Below are positions 7,860 through 14,942 of a stretch of DNA of 48,227 bases, in pieces. Below the pieces are notes generated by a model. The model was not told the DNA's origin, made no database searches, and was given only the letters and a program-made list of their open reading frames with translations. The first letter of the stretch is position 1; each line of letters begins with the position of its first letter. Made by a program: the position numbers and the translations under genes. The stretch comes from Ruminiclostridium papyrosolvens C7 (GTDB taxonomy: Bacteria; Bacillota; Clostridia; Acetivibrionales; DSM-1351): the NCBI RefSeq assembly GCF_000421965.1, contig NZ_ATAY01000039.1, forward strand, positions 1 to 48,227, read 5' to 3'.

Positions 7860-8618
7860 TTACTTTGCCCCCCTTTTACCAATAATTGCGAGGAATATCT
7901 CCTCCAATGACAGTTGTTTTTCCACATACTCCACCTTTGCGGGTGGGAATAGCTTTTTCAGCTCTTCAAGTGTACCGTTTGCGATAATTTTCCCTTCATG
8001 CAGAATGGCAATTCTGTCTGCGAGTTGTTCGGCTTCATCTAAGTACTGTGTAGTTAAGAATACTGTAGTACCACCATTAGCAAGTTCTTTAACAATTTTC
8101 CAGACCTCAATGCGGGCCTCAGGGTCAAGCCCAGTGGTTGGCTCGTCGAGGAAGATAATTTGCGGTTTTCCTATAAGGCTCATAGCAATATCCAACTTCC
8201 TGCGCATACCTCCCGAATAAGTAGACACCCTGCGGTCGGCGGCTTCAGTCAAACCAAAGCGCTTCAGTAAATCATCAGCTATTAGGCGCGGATTTGTCAG
8301 GTGCCGTAGCTTTGCAATCATAATAAGGTTTTCACGGCCGGTTAATATCTCGTCAACGGCGGCAAATTGCCCGGTCAGGCTGATGGACTGCCGTACATTA
8401 TCGGGCTTTATTGCAACGTCAAAGCCGTTGACGGCGGCTGTCCCGCCATCCTGTTTCAGAAGTGTTGAAAGGATTTTGACAATTGTCGTTTTGCCGGCAC
8501 CGTTGGAGCCCAGCAGGGCGAAAATACTGCCTTTTTCCACCTGAAAATCCACGTTCTTGAGAACATGAAGTTTTTTGTAGGACTTCTGCAGTCCTTTTAC
8601 TTGAATTGCGGTTTCCAT
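7860..8618 (-). CDS. ABC transporter ATP-binding protein (DrrA-like)
   Basis: 252 residues with a complete nucleotide-binding domain: Walker A GSNGAGKTT (about residues 38-46), Q-loop in ISLTGQFAAVDE, signature STYSGGM, Walker B IIFLDEPTTGLDP and a switch in VFLTTQYLDEAE. The usual switch His is Gln (LTTQ), as is normal in the DrrA/daunorubicin subfamily. It is somewhat shorter than typical DrrA (about 310-330) and lacks most of the C-terminal extension. It pairs with the permease one base downstream, and two DUF1048 genes and padR lie upstream on the same strand. It powers export of an unknown, probably toxic, compound. Confidence 0.92.
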   Translation of the reverse strand: METAIQVKGLQKSYKKLHVLKNVDFQVEKGSIFALLGSNGAGKTTIVKILSTLLKQDGGTAAVNGFDVAIKPDNVRQSISLTGQFAAVDEILTGRENLIMIAKLRHLTNPRLIADDLLKRFGLTEAADRRVSTYSGGMRRKLDIAMSLIGKPQIIFLDEPTTGLDPEARIEVWKIVKELANGGTTVFLTTQYLDEAEQLADRIAILHEGKIIANGTLEELKKLFPPAKVEYVEKQLSLEEIFLAIIGKRGAK

Positions 8619-8633
8619 TCCGATGTCCCCCTT

Positions 8634-8984
8634 TTACTTTGTTTTATCCGTATCCTTTTTTATGGCCTTGTAAACTTCCTGATTAACAGATTCCTGATAA
8701 ATGTCAGCATAAGTTTTTGAATCTTTGATTAGGTCGTCGCAGAAAGCCGCTACATTGCTGCCCGTCACCTCGAGTACGCCTTTCCCCAGGGCCGCGCCCT
8801 CTTCAAAAAGATCGACAATCCCCGATAGCAAGCCTGTTCCTTCGGTTAGCTCAACAGGGCCGACCTTAAAGAGATATTTTTGAATCTCTTTATAAACAAT
8901 CTGATAATCTCGCGGGAGCGCTTTGACACGAGCCACGTGGGCTCGCCATTCTTTTTTACCTTCGATGATATCTTGTATTCTCAT
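8634..8984 (-). CDS. DUF1048 family protein (distal copy)
   Basis: 116 residues, all helical, soluble. It begins MRIQDIIEGKKEWRAHVARVKALPRDYQIVYKEIQKYL, the hallmark start of DUF1048 (W-x-H/R...LP-DY). It shares the plan of its neighbour (ALPRDYQ versus KLPPDYQ, LFEEGAALGKGVLEVTGSNVAAFCDDLI versus LLEETAADGQSVQEVLGDDIKGFCSAL), so the pair arose by tandem duplication. DUF1048 genes are typically found between padR and ABC-2 exporter genes; their biochemical role is not established. It sits 15 bases before the ATPase gene in the operon. Confidence 0.88.
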   Translation of the reverse strand: MRIQDIIEGKKEWRAHVARVKALPRDYQIVYKEIQKYLFKVGPVELTEGTGLLSGIVDLFEEGAALGKGVLEVTGSNVAAFCDDLIKDSKTYADIYQESVNQEVYKAIKKDTDKTK

Positions 8985-8994
8985 TTTTAACCTC

Positions 8995-9342
8995 CTATTT
9001 ACCTAATTTTTTAGCGATATTGTTGTTGAGTTGTTCGCGCCACTTGTCGCGAAAAGTCTTTGCCCCTTCTTCACCGGCCAGTGCCGAGCAAAATCCTTTG
9101 ATATCGTCACCCAAAACCTCTTGGACGCTCTGACCGTCCGCCGCTGTTTCTTCAAGTAAGCCAAGCACTCCGTCAAGAATTGGCATGAGATTACGTCCGG
9201 TAAAGTCTGAGTGCGGCCAAAGATTGGCCTTGATTTTTTCCCATGCCTCTTGATAATCAGGCGGTAGCTTTTTGGCTCGTGATTCAAAGATTTTCAATTC
9301 TTTAGTCATGTCACTTCCCGTAATCATTTCCCAAAAATTCAT
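8995..9342 (-). CDS. DUF1048 family protein (proximal copy)
   Basis: 115 residues with the DUF1048 pattern: MNFWEMITGSDMTKELKIFESRAKKLPPDYQEAW..., a central LLEETAADGQSVQEVLGDDIKGFC helix and a basic C-terminus. The ATG overlaps the padR stop by one base (TAATG), indicating coupled translation, and the second DUF1048 gene follows after 10 bases. Members are small helical proteins, probably dimeric, and probably accessory to the exporter or its regulator; that role is inferred from the conserved neighbourhood only. Confidence 0.88.
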   Translation of the reverse strand: MNFWEMITGSDMTKELKIFESRAKKLPPDYQEAWEKIKANLWPHSDFTGRNLMPILDGVLGLLEETAADGQSVQEVLGDDIKGFCSALAGEEGAKTFRDKWREQLNNNIAKKLGK

Positions 9343-9668
9343 TATATTCTCTCCTTTAATTCATTAATTTTAGACGAAACAAACTCCCATTTTTCCCAAA
9401 AGCGGTTCAGTTCTTCTCGTCCTGAATCGTTGAGTAAATAGAACTTTCGCGGTGGCCCCATGTCGGAGGGCTTTTTTTCTATGTTTACGAGTTTATTCTT
9501 CTCAAGCCGTATCAAAATGGTGTAGACCGTTCCTTCTACGACATCTGAGAAGCCGAGAGCATTAAGCCGCCGCGTGATTTCGTAGCCGTAGGTTTCCCCT
9601 CGACTTATAATTTCAAGGACACAGCCCTCCAGTACTCCTTTGAGCATTTCCGTTAGGTTATCCAGCAC
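9342..9668 (-). CDS. PadR-family transcriptional regulator
   Basis: About 109 residues. The winged helix-turn-helix is complete: MLKGVLEGCVLEIISRGETYGYEITRRL, then the recognition helix and wing VVEGTVYTILIRLEKNKLV...GPPRKFYLLNDSGREEL, the classic PadR signature (Y-G-Y-E-I, E-G-T-V-Y, G-P-x-R-K-x-Y). It is the short PadR-s2 type, with one C-terminal dimerisation helix. Two GTG codons are possible; the second (9666-9668) is preferred because the first lies inside the AGGAGGTGA ribosome site. It heads the operon with two DUF1048 genes and the ABC exporter and presumably represses it, the ligand being the exported compound. A palindrome over the promoter fits autoregulation. Confidence 0.92.
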   Translation of the reverse strand: MLDNLTEMLKGVLEGCVLEIISRGETYGYEITRRLNALGFSDVVEGTVYTILIRLEKNKLVNIEKKPSDMGPPRKFYLLNDSGREELNRFWEKWEFVSSKINELKERI

Positions 9669-9710
9669 AATCACCTCCTAATACTATTCTGTATGACTGA
9701 TATTCAGTAT

Positions 9711-9755
9711 TACTTAGTACTGGTACATAGTATCACGTAGTAGTGTGGCTGTCAA
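9711..9755 (-). promoter_or_regulatory. padR operon promoter with overlapping palindromic operator
   Basis: On the minus strand TTGACA (9750-9755) and TACTAT (9727-9732) are separated by exactly 17 bases, a near-consensus sigma-A promoter. The -10 hexamer is the outer arm of a 22-bp palindrome at 9711-9732 of the form TACT-N2-GTAC-N2-GTAC-N2-AGTA (16 of 22 positions symmetric). A PadR dimer bound here would block RNA polymerase, so this is the likely autoregulatory operator. Confidence 0.8.
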
Positions 9756-9826
9756 GACAAAAAAATAAACCTTTAAAAAGTAAAGGCTGTGGATGACCCT
9801 AAGAAAAACTGGAAGTTAAAATGTCG

Positions 9827-10258
9827 TTAACTTCGGCCTTGAAGTGATTTAAGTTTTTTGTTAATATCGTCGGCATTTTTCTGGTCGAGTTTCCAGCTTA
9901 TAAAATTGACTGCGATATTAACAATAAAAACTGCAACTGCAAAGATGAGCGCATCAGAAGGAACTCTGAGTATCTCTACCTGAAAACCCACTACTATCAG
10001 TACTGCTTCAAGGACAATGACATGAAGTACCTTTCGTATGACAGTCTGACGGAAGGATAATTCCTTTTGAGAATAGGTTAAAAACGAGGGTATAATGCTG
10101 ATAAATCCAAAAAGAAGCGGCGAAAAATAACTCTCATAACCAAACTTAGCAGTAGGGTCAAGGGTGAGTCCCAGAACAGCGGTTGCTGCCGTTATACAAG
10201 TGGTAATAATGAAGTATTCCAACAGGCATCTTTTCAAAAAAGTCTTAAAGTGGCTCAT
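9827..10258 (-). CDS. DUF3021 family four-helix membrane protein
   Basis: 143 residues with four hydrophobic segments (about 14-32, 43-60, 76-95, 103-122), a basic cytoplasmic N-terminus and a polar tail. The size, the SFxTYSQKELSFRQTVIRKVLH loop and the position directly behind a LytTR regulator (start overlaps its stop, ATGA) are diagnostic of DUF3021. In such pairs the membrane protein is thought to control the LytTR factor, by analogy with other one-gene-plus-membrane-partner systems; this is inference from conserved pairing. No catalytic motif is seen. Confidence 0.85.
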   Translation of the reverse strand: MSHFKTFLKRCLLEYFIITTCITAATAVLGLTLDPTAKFGYESYFSPLLFGFISIIPSFLTYSQKELSFRQTVIRKVLHVIVLEAVLIVVGFQVEILRVPSDALIFAVAVFIVNIAVNFISWKLDQKNADDINKKLKSLQGRS

Positions 10259-10701
10259 ATGCGTTCACCTAATAATCGTTTTTTTAATTCAGGAACATAT
10301 TGACGAGAAATAATAACCTCTTCACCATTGAACATGGTTGCAGAAAACCGACCATTCAAAACAGGGCGTACATTATCGATTTTCATAAGGTTTATGACAA
10401 AAGATTTAGAGCATCTAAAAAACTGTTTGTCCTCATATTGCATTGCAAATTCGTACAGCTTGCATTTTATCTCATAAACCTTTTTTAATGTGTAGGCATA
10501 GGTCTTATTATCAACCGCTTCCACAAACAAAATATCCTGCAGTGGGATTCGGTTTACTCGCTCATCTATATACCCTGCAAGTGTGGCCTCGGTGGATTCG
10601 ATGAAGCGGACAATGCTTTTCACATCATCGTTTACTTCATAGCACTGGATAATTGCCTGCTCTGCACAATCAAAACTTATCTTTTCAACTGAAACTCTCA
10701 A
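10255..10701 (-). CDS. LytTR-family DNA-binding regulator
   Basis: 148 residues. A short N-terminal region (1-45) precedes a complete LytTR domain: RIPLQDILFVEAVDNKTYAYTLKKVYEIKCKLYEFAMQYEDKQFFRCSKSFVINLMKIDNVRP...GEEVIISRQYVPELKKRL, including the conserved F-x-R-x-x-K-S-x-x-V-N motif and the final strand. There is no receiver domain, so it is a one-component regulator paired with the DUF3021 membrane protein that overlaps its stop. The start is TTG with AGAGGG 7 bases upstream. It probably controls its own operon and perhaps the neighbouring hydrolase or the DUF4157 gene. Confidence 0.88.
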   Translation of the reverse strand: MRVSVEKISFDCAEQAIIQCYEVNDDVKSIVRFIESTEATLAGYIDERVNRIPLQDILFVEAVDNKTYAYTLKKVYEIKCKLYEFAMQYEDKQFFRCSKSFVINLMKIDNVRPVLNGRFSATMFNGEEVIISRQYVPELKKRLLGERI

Positions 10702-10713
10702 TATAATACCCTC

Positions 10714-10769
10714 TAATTAGCTTAATAAGGAGATCGTCAGCTAATAAACGAATAATCTCCTACTAATTA
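10714..10769 (-). promoter_or_regulatory. Nested inverted repeat in the lytTR leader
   Basis: Two nested inverted repeats lie upstream of the LytTR start: TAATTAG / CTAATTA (outer) and AGGAGAT / ATCTCCT (inner, 20-base loop). The outer arm at 10763-10769 overlaps a TATAAT -10 candidate on the minus strand. The RNA could form a long hairpin in the leader, or the DNA could be an autoregulatory site. Confidence 0.45.
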
Positions 10770-10803
10770 TAGCATAATTATTGGCAGTGCCATTAGGTTC
10801 TGT

Positions 10804-12108
10804 CTAATATTCCGTTTGTAAATGGAGCTCTTGTTCATCCTTGAGAGTATGGTTGAAAAAGTCAAGTACAATTTTATTCATAGTCTCAATACAATACCGG
10901 CTGTCTACCTCGCCGGTACCCAGCATATGGGCCAGTGCAGGAGAAAAGAGAGGAAGGTCGGTAAAATTCAGATGACCTGAGTCACGAATGACTACATCAT
11001 AAGCCTCTTTTGCATTAGCGCTGGCGGAAAGGTTATTATATGCTGCTCCTATTTGTTTTGCATCCTTATAGTGGTTATCATTGTATAAGTTCAACAAAGG
11101 GATAGGATAGGTCTCAGTATTCAGAACAGCATGTTCGTTTTTAAAATCAATTTCTTCTCCTATCATTGTTCCGTCGATTACTGCTACCGCATCCACATCA
11201 GAACGTTGACGCCCTAATTGTGCTGCTGCCGCACCGCCCAGGGAATGCCCCAAAAGCCCTATTTTTTCTGGATTGATGATGGTATATACGGATTCGGGTA
11301 TCTCCGCATTTTTATTGTCCAGAATTTTATCCAGTACGAAATTTATGTCGGTGGTACGTAGGTTCAACCATTCATGTGTCTCGTCATAGCTGGTCTTCTC
11401 GTCGTACTTGTCATTGGTAATATTAGTAACGTCACTCAGAAATTCTGTATTAACTAATGTGGTAGTGCCGTCAGTATGCTTTGCAAAGAAAGAATGGTAG
11501 CTGTGGTCGACGCTACATACCACAAATCCGTTGCTGGCAAGGTTTTTAAAAGTGGAAAGATTGCTGCCTCGATATCCGAATGACCCGTGAGAGAATATGG
11601 TAAGTGGAAATGTGTTCGAACCTTCCGCAACAGTCGGATACCAAAACTGAACCGTAAGTTTTCTATTTTCACCTGTATTTGAAAATGGATCAATGCGAGA
11701 TGTATCCACAAAGGTAACGCTTGTGGTATTCACAGCATAGTTACCTGTAGATTCGATTGGACTAAACTGTGGAAACAGAATTCCCGGCAGGATGCAGATT
11801 GTAAGCAAGATACATCCGCTTAGACAGGAGAGTACAGCTGGAAAGGCCTTATGTTCCTTCTCTGTCTTGGGCTTTTTTATAAAATATATAACACTGAAGG
11901 TTGAGAGAATGGCAAGAAGGATAAATAATCCTATCCAGCGGAAGCCCCACCAATAAAAGCCTGTAGCTAATAACAAGGCGAAAATGGCGAATGCTGCAAT
12001 TCGTATAGTGTTTTTTACTTTCAACTGGCGGTTTTTAGTTACAAGTCTGTAAACAAGAAATCCTATTTGTGCACCAAGGGCGATAAGCAATGTAATTATT
12101 CCAAGCAT
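10804..12108 (-). CDS. Membrane-anchored alpha/beta hydrolase (PAF-acetylhydrolase-like)
   Basis: 434 residues. Four predicted N-terminal membrane helices (about 2-20, 33-50, 56-72, 88-108) anchor an extracellular alpha/beta-hydrolase domain from about residue 120. Landmarks are RKLTVQFWYPT, the oxyanion region TIFSHGSFGYRG, a lid region, the nucleophile elbow GLLGHSLGGAAAAQ (Ser in GHSLGG) and a catalytic His in VIRDSGHLNFTD. Family members include plasma PAF-acetylhydrolase-like lipases and dienelactone-type hydrolases; an acyl-ester or lipid substrate is plausible. It is a single gene, divergent from the DUF4157 gene, which starts 217 bases away. Confidence 0.82.
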   Translation of the reverse strand: MLGIITLLIALGAQIGFLVYRLVTKNRQLKVKNTIRIAAFAIFALLLATGFYWWGFRWIGLFILLAILSTFSVIYFIKKPKTEKEHKAFPAVLSCLSGCILLTICILPGILFPQFSPIESTGNYAVNTTSVTFVDTSRIDPFSNTGENRKLTVQFWYPTVAEGSNTFPLTIFSHGSFGYRGSNLSTFKNLASNGFVVCSVDHSYHSFFAKHTDGTTTLVNTEFLSDVTNITNDKYDEKTSYDETHEWLNLRTTDINFVLDKILDNKNAEIPESVYTIINPEKIGLLGHSLGGAAAAQLGRQRSDVDAVAVIDGTMIGEEIDFKNEHAVLNTETYPIPLLNLYNDNHYKDAKQIGAAYNNLSASANAKEAYDVVIRDSGHLNFTDLPLFSPALAHMLGTGEVDSRYCIETMNKIVLDFFNHTLKDEQELHLQTEY

Positions 12109-12182
12109 ATGTATTACTCCTTTGATTTAATTTGATATGTGTAGTATAAGAAATACTTTTTAACTGTTCAATGGATTTACAG

Positions 12183-12215
12183 GTAAGTTGCATTTAACCG
12201 ATGTAAGTTGCATTT
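12183..12215. promoter_or_regulatory. Direct repeats of a 13-bp element, 20 bp apart
   Basis: GTAAGTTGCATTT occurs at 12183-12195 and 12203-12215, a spacing of two helical turns on one DNA face, between the divergent hydrolase and DUF4157 genes. LytTR proteins bind paired direct repeats with about this spacing; TAAGTT matches part of the LytTR half-site. The regulator encoded at 10255-10701 is a candidate. Confidence 0.45.
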
Positions 12216-12324
12216 GAAATCAACAATCAGCAATAAACAGAGTGGTATATTTTTTTTTCAATCCGGGTGTTACAAGCCCCCAAAAATTTACTTATATTTG
12301 AGTAAACTTTTTGGGAGTGATCTA

Positions 12325-14349
12325 ATGCAGACTAAGATACTATTAAAAAAACCTGACCAATCGTCGCACAGAAATCCTCTGAACAGCAGTAAAAAGAATA
12401 ATATGCCGACTGCAAATAAAAAAAATGTAAGAACAACAGATTACAAGAAATTAGTTCAGATAATGGCCAATAATCCAAATGCCATATCCAGAGATGAATT
12501 TATATTTTTACAATCAATAATAGGATACAGGCAGGCAATAGCCATGAGAGAGGAGGCAATACTACGTAAAAAGCAAGGAAAGTTGGATGGGAGTAGTTTA
12601 AGTTCCGAAGTTATAACTAATTCAAATAGCAAGAAGCAGGCATCTTCAAATATGGGAATGCCCAATAACTTGCGGGCAGGGCTTGAAAATTTATCCGGGG
12701 TTGACCTCTCAGAACTAAAAGTTCATAAAAACTCTGATAAACCACAGCAGATTGGAGCTTTGGCGTATACAAAGGGAAGTGATATACATATTGCTCCGGG
12801 ACAGGAAAAACATCTTCCTCATGAAGGCTGGCACGCTGTACAGCAAATGAAGGGGAAAGTACGCTCTACTATTCAAATGAAATCGGATTTGCTTGTGAGT
12901 CATGATAATGGGCTTGAAAAAGAAGCTGATATTATGGGAAGTAAGGCTAAAAAAGAGGGCTCTAAAAGTAATACATTTCAGTACCCTAAATCTCCAAAAC
13001 CACAGTCAGGTCATAATGCTAAAGTTATTCAGGGGTTTGGATTCAACCTCGGTAAACTGGCAGGGAACATAGTTAAAAAAGTAGCTAAAGCAGGTTCATC
13101 CGGTATAAAAACAGTAGGCAAAGCAGTTAAACATGCAGCAAAAGTAGGAACAAACGGAATAAAAGCGGTTGGAAATATAGTCAAGCACGCAGCAAAGGTA
13201 GGGACAAACGGTATAAAAGAAGTAGGAAATATTGTCAAGCACGCAGCAAAGACAGGGGCAAACGGTATAAAAGCAGTTGGAAATATGGTAAAACATGCAG
13301 CAAAAGCAGGATCAAACGGAATAAAAGCAGTTGGAAATATAGTAAAACATGCAGCAAAGCAAGGAATAAAGGGTCTAAAATCTGTAGGCAGTTTAGTAAA
13401 AAAAGGTGCAAAGCTAGGGGCAAAGGGGTTAAAAACTGCATTAAATGTTGTTAAGCAAGGGGTTAAATTAGGTGCTAAGGCAGGAACAAAAGTTATAAAG
13501 AAAGCAAAGAGTGTTGCAAAACAAGCAACGGGAGCATTTTCAAATCTTAAAAAAAGATTTGGCAAATTAGTAGATTTCGCTAAAAAAGAAGTTTATCAAA
13601 CAGTTAAAAAGAATCCTTTGGCTTTTGTAAATGGTGTACTAGAAACTGGGAAATCTGGAATACAATTTGGCCTAAGCCTATATGAAAATTTTAGTAAAAA
13701 TGATAATATGAAATGGAACGATAAAATAATGGATGCTGCTAAAGATACTTCTCTATATAAGAGTTTTGTCAAGAAAACTCAAAGTGGAGCTTGGCAGGAG
13801 TTATTTGAGGTAGGTGGCTTTGACAGAGATAAAAATGGAGTTTATCATGCACAGCAGGATGCACTGCAGCAATACGGCGGTTACAATGACCTTTATGATA
13901 TTGTTTTCTATTTAGCCACTGACATGGGTAGAAAGAAGTTTCCGTTTAAAGTTGGAGAAAAAGGAAATGAAAAAGAATATATTGTTTGGTTATGGAAAGG
14001 TGACTATCTGAATCTTGGGGCAGGAGCTGAAACAGGAATATACACCGGCGGGGAACCTCATTGGTTCTCGGATGTGGATAATGCAATGCCAATGACATTA
14101 TCTTTAAGAGATAAAGACGGAAACAGTATTTTCGAGTGGGATCCACAGAAGAAAAATTGGTGGTGTACGGGATTCAATCCAAAATATCAAAATGTAAAAG
14201 CTGCAGATCTTATTTCGGTAGGGACTATAGACTTTTCGCAACATTTGGATATGTGGGAATCTTTTTATAATCAATATAAATTTAATCGTAAAGTATGGAG
14301 TTTTGATACTAGCAAACATATTGCTACATATAAATGGGAAGGCAAATAA
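12325..14349 (+). CDS. DUF4157 (HEGWH) - 18-residue repeats - DUF4474-like protein, candidate toxin/effector
   Basis: 674 residues from the ATG at 12325, which has GGGAGTG in front; the longer frame from 12208 lacks a ribosome site. No signal peptide. Residues 1-105 are a basic, disordered N-terminus. Residues about 108-185 match DUF4157 (also called eCIS_core): MPNNLRAGLENLSGVDLSEL, IHIAPGQEKHLPHEGWHAVQQ and LEKEADIMG, with an intact HExxH zinc motif at 166-170. Residues 256-399 are eight tandem 18-residue repeats, Lys/Gly/Ala-rich and amphipathic. Residues about 489-660 match DUF4474 (FDRDKNGVYHAQQDALQQYG, IVWLWKGDYLNLGAGAETGIY, KNWWCTGFNP). DUF4157 is known from proteins delivered by contractile injection systems and from polymorphic toxins. 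Two lipoprotein genes follow directly, as immunity genes often do. A delivered effector is an inference; no injection-system structural gene is in the window. Confidence 0.75.
   Translation: MQTKILLKKPDQSSHRNPLNSSKKNNMPTANKKNVRTTDYKKLVQIMANNPNAISRDEFIFLQSIIGYRQAIAMREEAILRKKQGKLDGSSLSSEVITNSNSKKQASSNMGMPNNLRAGLENLSGVDLSELKVHKNSDKPQQIGALAYTKGSDIHIAPGQEKHLPHEGWHAVQQMKGKVRSTIQMKSDLLVSHDNGLEKEADIMGSKAKKEGSKSNTFQYPKSPKPQSGHNAKVIQGFGFNLGKLAGNIVKKVAKAGSSGIKTVGKAVKHAAKVGTNGIKAVGNIVKHAAKVGTNGIKEVGNIVKHAAKTGANGIKAVGNMVKHAAKAGSNGIKAVGNIVKHAAKQGIKGLKSVGSLVKKGAKLGAKGLKTALNVVKQGVKLGAKAGTKVIKKAKSVAKQATGAFSNLKKRFGKLVDFAKKEVYQTVKKNPLAFVNGVLETGKSGIQFGLSLYENFSKNDNMKWNDKIMDAAKDTSLYKSFVKKTQSGAWQELFEVGGFDRDKNGVYHAQQDALQQYGGYNDLYDIVFYLATDMGRKKFPFKVGEKGNEKEYIVWLWKGDYLNLGAGAETGIYTGGEPHWFSDVDNAMPMTLSLRDKDGNSIFEWDPQKKNWWCTGFNPKYQNVKAADLISVGTIDFSQHLDMWESFYNQYKFNRKVWSFDTSKHIATYKWEGK
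13090..13521 (+). repeat. Eight tandem 54-bp repeats coding 18-residue amphipathic units
   Basis: Units follow the pattern x-G-x-N-G-I-K-A-V-G-N-I-V-K-H-A-A-K. Units 2-5 are nearly identical (first residues VGTN, VGTN, TGAN, AGSN). Unit 1 and units 6-8 are progressively diverged (QGIKGLKSVGSLVKKGAK, then LGAKGLKTALNVVKQGVK). The 18-residue period equals five helical turns, so Gly and hydrophobic residues recur on the same face, with Lys and His on the other. Confidence 0.9.
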
Positions 14350-14401
14350 TTTTATAAGTTGTTAGTATAATTATTTAATAATAACAAGGGGAGAATGGGG
14401 C

Positions 14402-14917
14402 ATGAAGATTAAAAAATTACTATTATTGACTACCATAGTCGGACTTTCTTTAGGGCTGTCATCGTGCGGTTCCTTCAGCTCGAGGCTTACAAGAAATGAT
14501 GAAAAAACCGCCGATGCACGTTTTAAAAATATTATTAAAGCAATAGAAAAGAAAGATAAGGAGGGGCTAAAAAAAATGTTCTCTCCTAGTGCACTAAAAG
14601 AGGCAAAAGACATTGACGATGGTATTGAATACATAATGAAATTTTATAAAGGTAATTTAAAAACAGAGGATGGTACTGTAGTAACTTCCGACTTCAAAGA
14701 AGATGGCGAAACGGGAAGTGAATTACAATGTTACTACAAGGTTAAAACGGATGAAGAATCATACACAGTTTTTTTTATTGATCAAATAATTGATAGTAAA
14801 AACTCTGACAATATTGGACTTTATATGTTGCAAATTATTAAGCAAGCTGATGAAGAAAAAGAATTTGATTGGGGAGATAAAACAAGGTGCGCGGGAATTT
14901 ATAGACCAATAAAATAG
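14402..14917 (+). CDS. DUF5104-like lipoprotein, candidate immunity protein
   Basis: 171 residues with a standard lipoprotein signal (lipobox LSSC, Cys22), so it should be anchored on the outer face of the membrane. The mature part begins with RNDEKTADARFKNIIKAIEKKDKEGLKKMFSPSALKEAKDID, the pattern of DUF5104 (an NTF2-like alpha+beta domain), followed by YIMKFYKGN, a Y-YKVKTDEESYTVFFIDQIID strand pair and NIGLYMLQII. It starts 53 bases after the DUF4157 gene with GGGGAG in front, and a degraded duplicate follows. Outer-surface location and position directly after a toxin-like gene suggest protection against a toxin acting at the cell envelope; this is inference. Confidence 0.7.
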   Translation: MKIKKLLLLTTIVGLSLGLSSCGSFSSRLTRNDEKTADARFKNIIKAIEKKDKEGLKKMFSPSALKEAKDIDDGIEYIMKFYKGNLKTEDGTVVTSDFKEDGETGSELQCYYKVKTDEESYTVFFIDQIIDSKNSDNIGLYMLQIIKQADEEKEFDWGDKTRCAGIYRPIK

Positions 14918-14942
14918 CAAGATATAATTAAAGGACAGTATT

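Noticed and set aside
13029..13565. Long minus-strand ORF of 178 codons opposite the repeat region
   Set aside because: It is a shadow of the 54-bp repeats on the plus strand: its product is a repetitive Phe/Pro/Ala string, and it has no ribosome site.
12325..14349. A complete contractile injection system around the DUF4157 gene
   Set aside because: No sheath, tube, baseplate or AAA+ ATPase genes occur in the window; only the effector-like protein is present.
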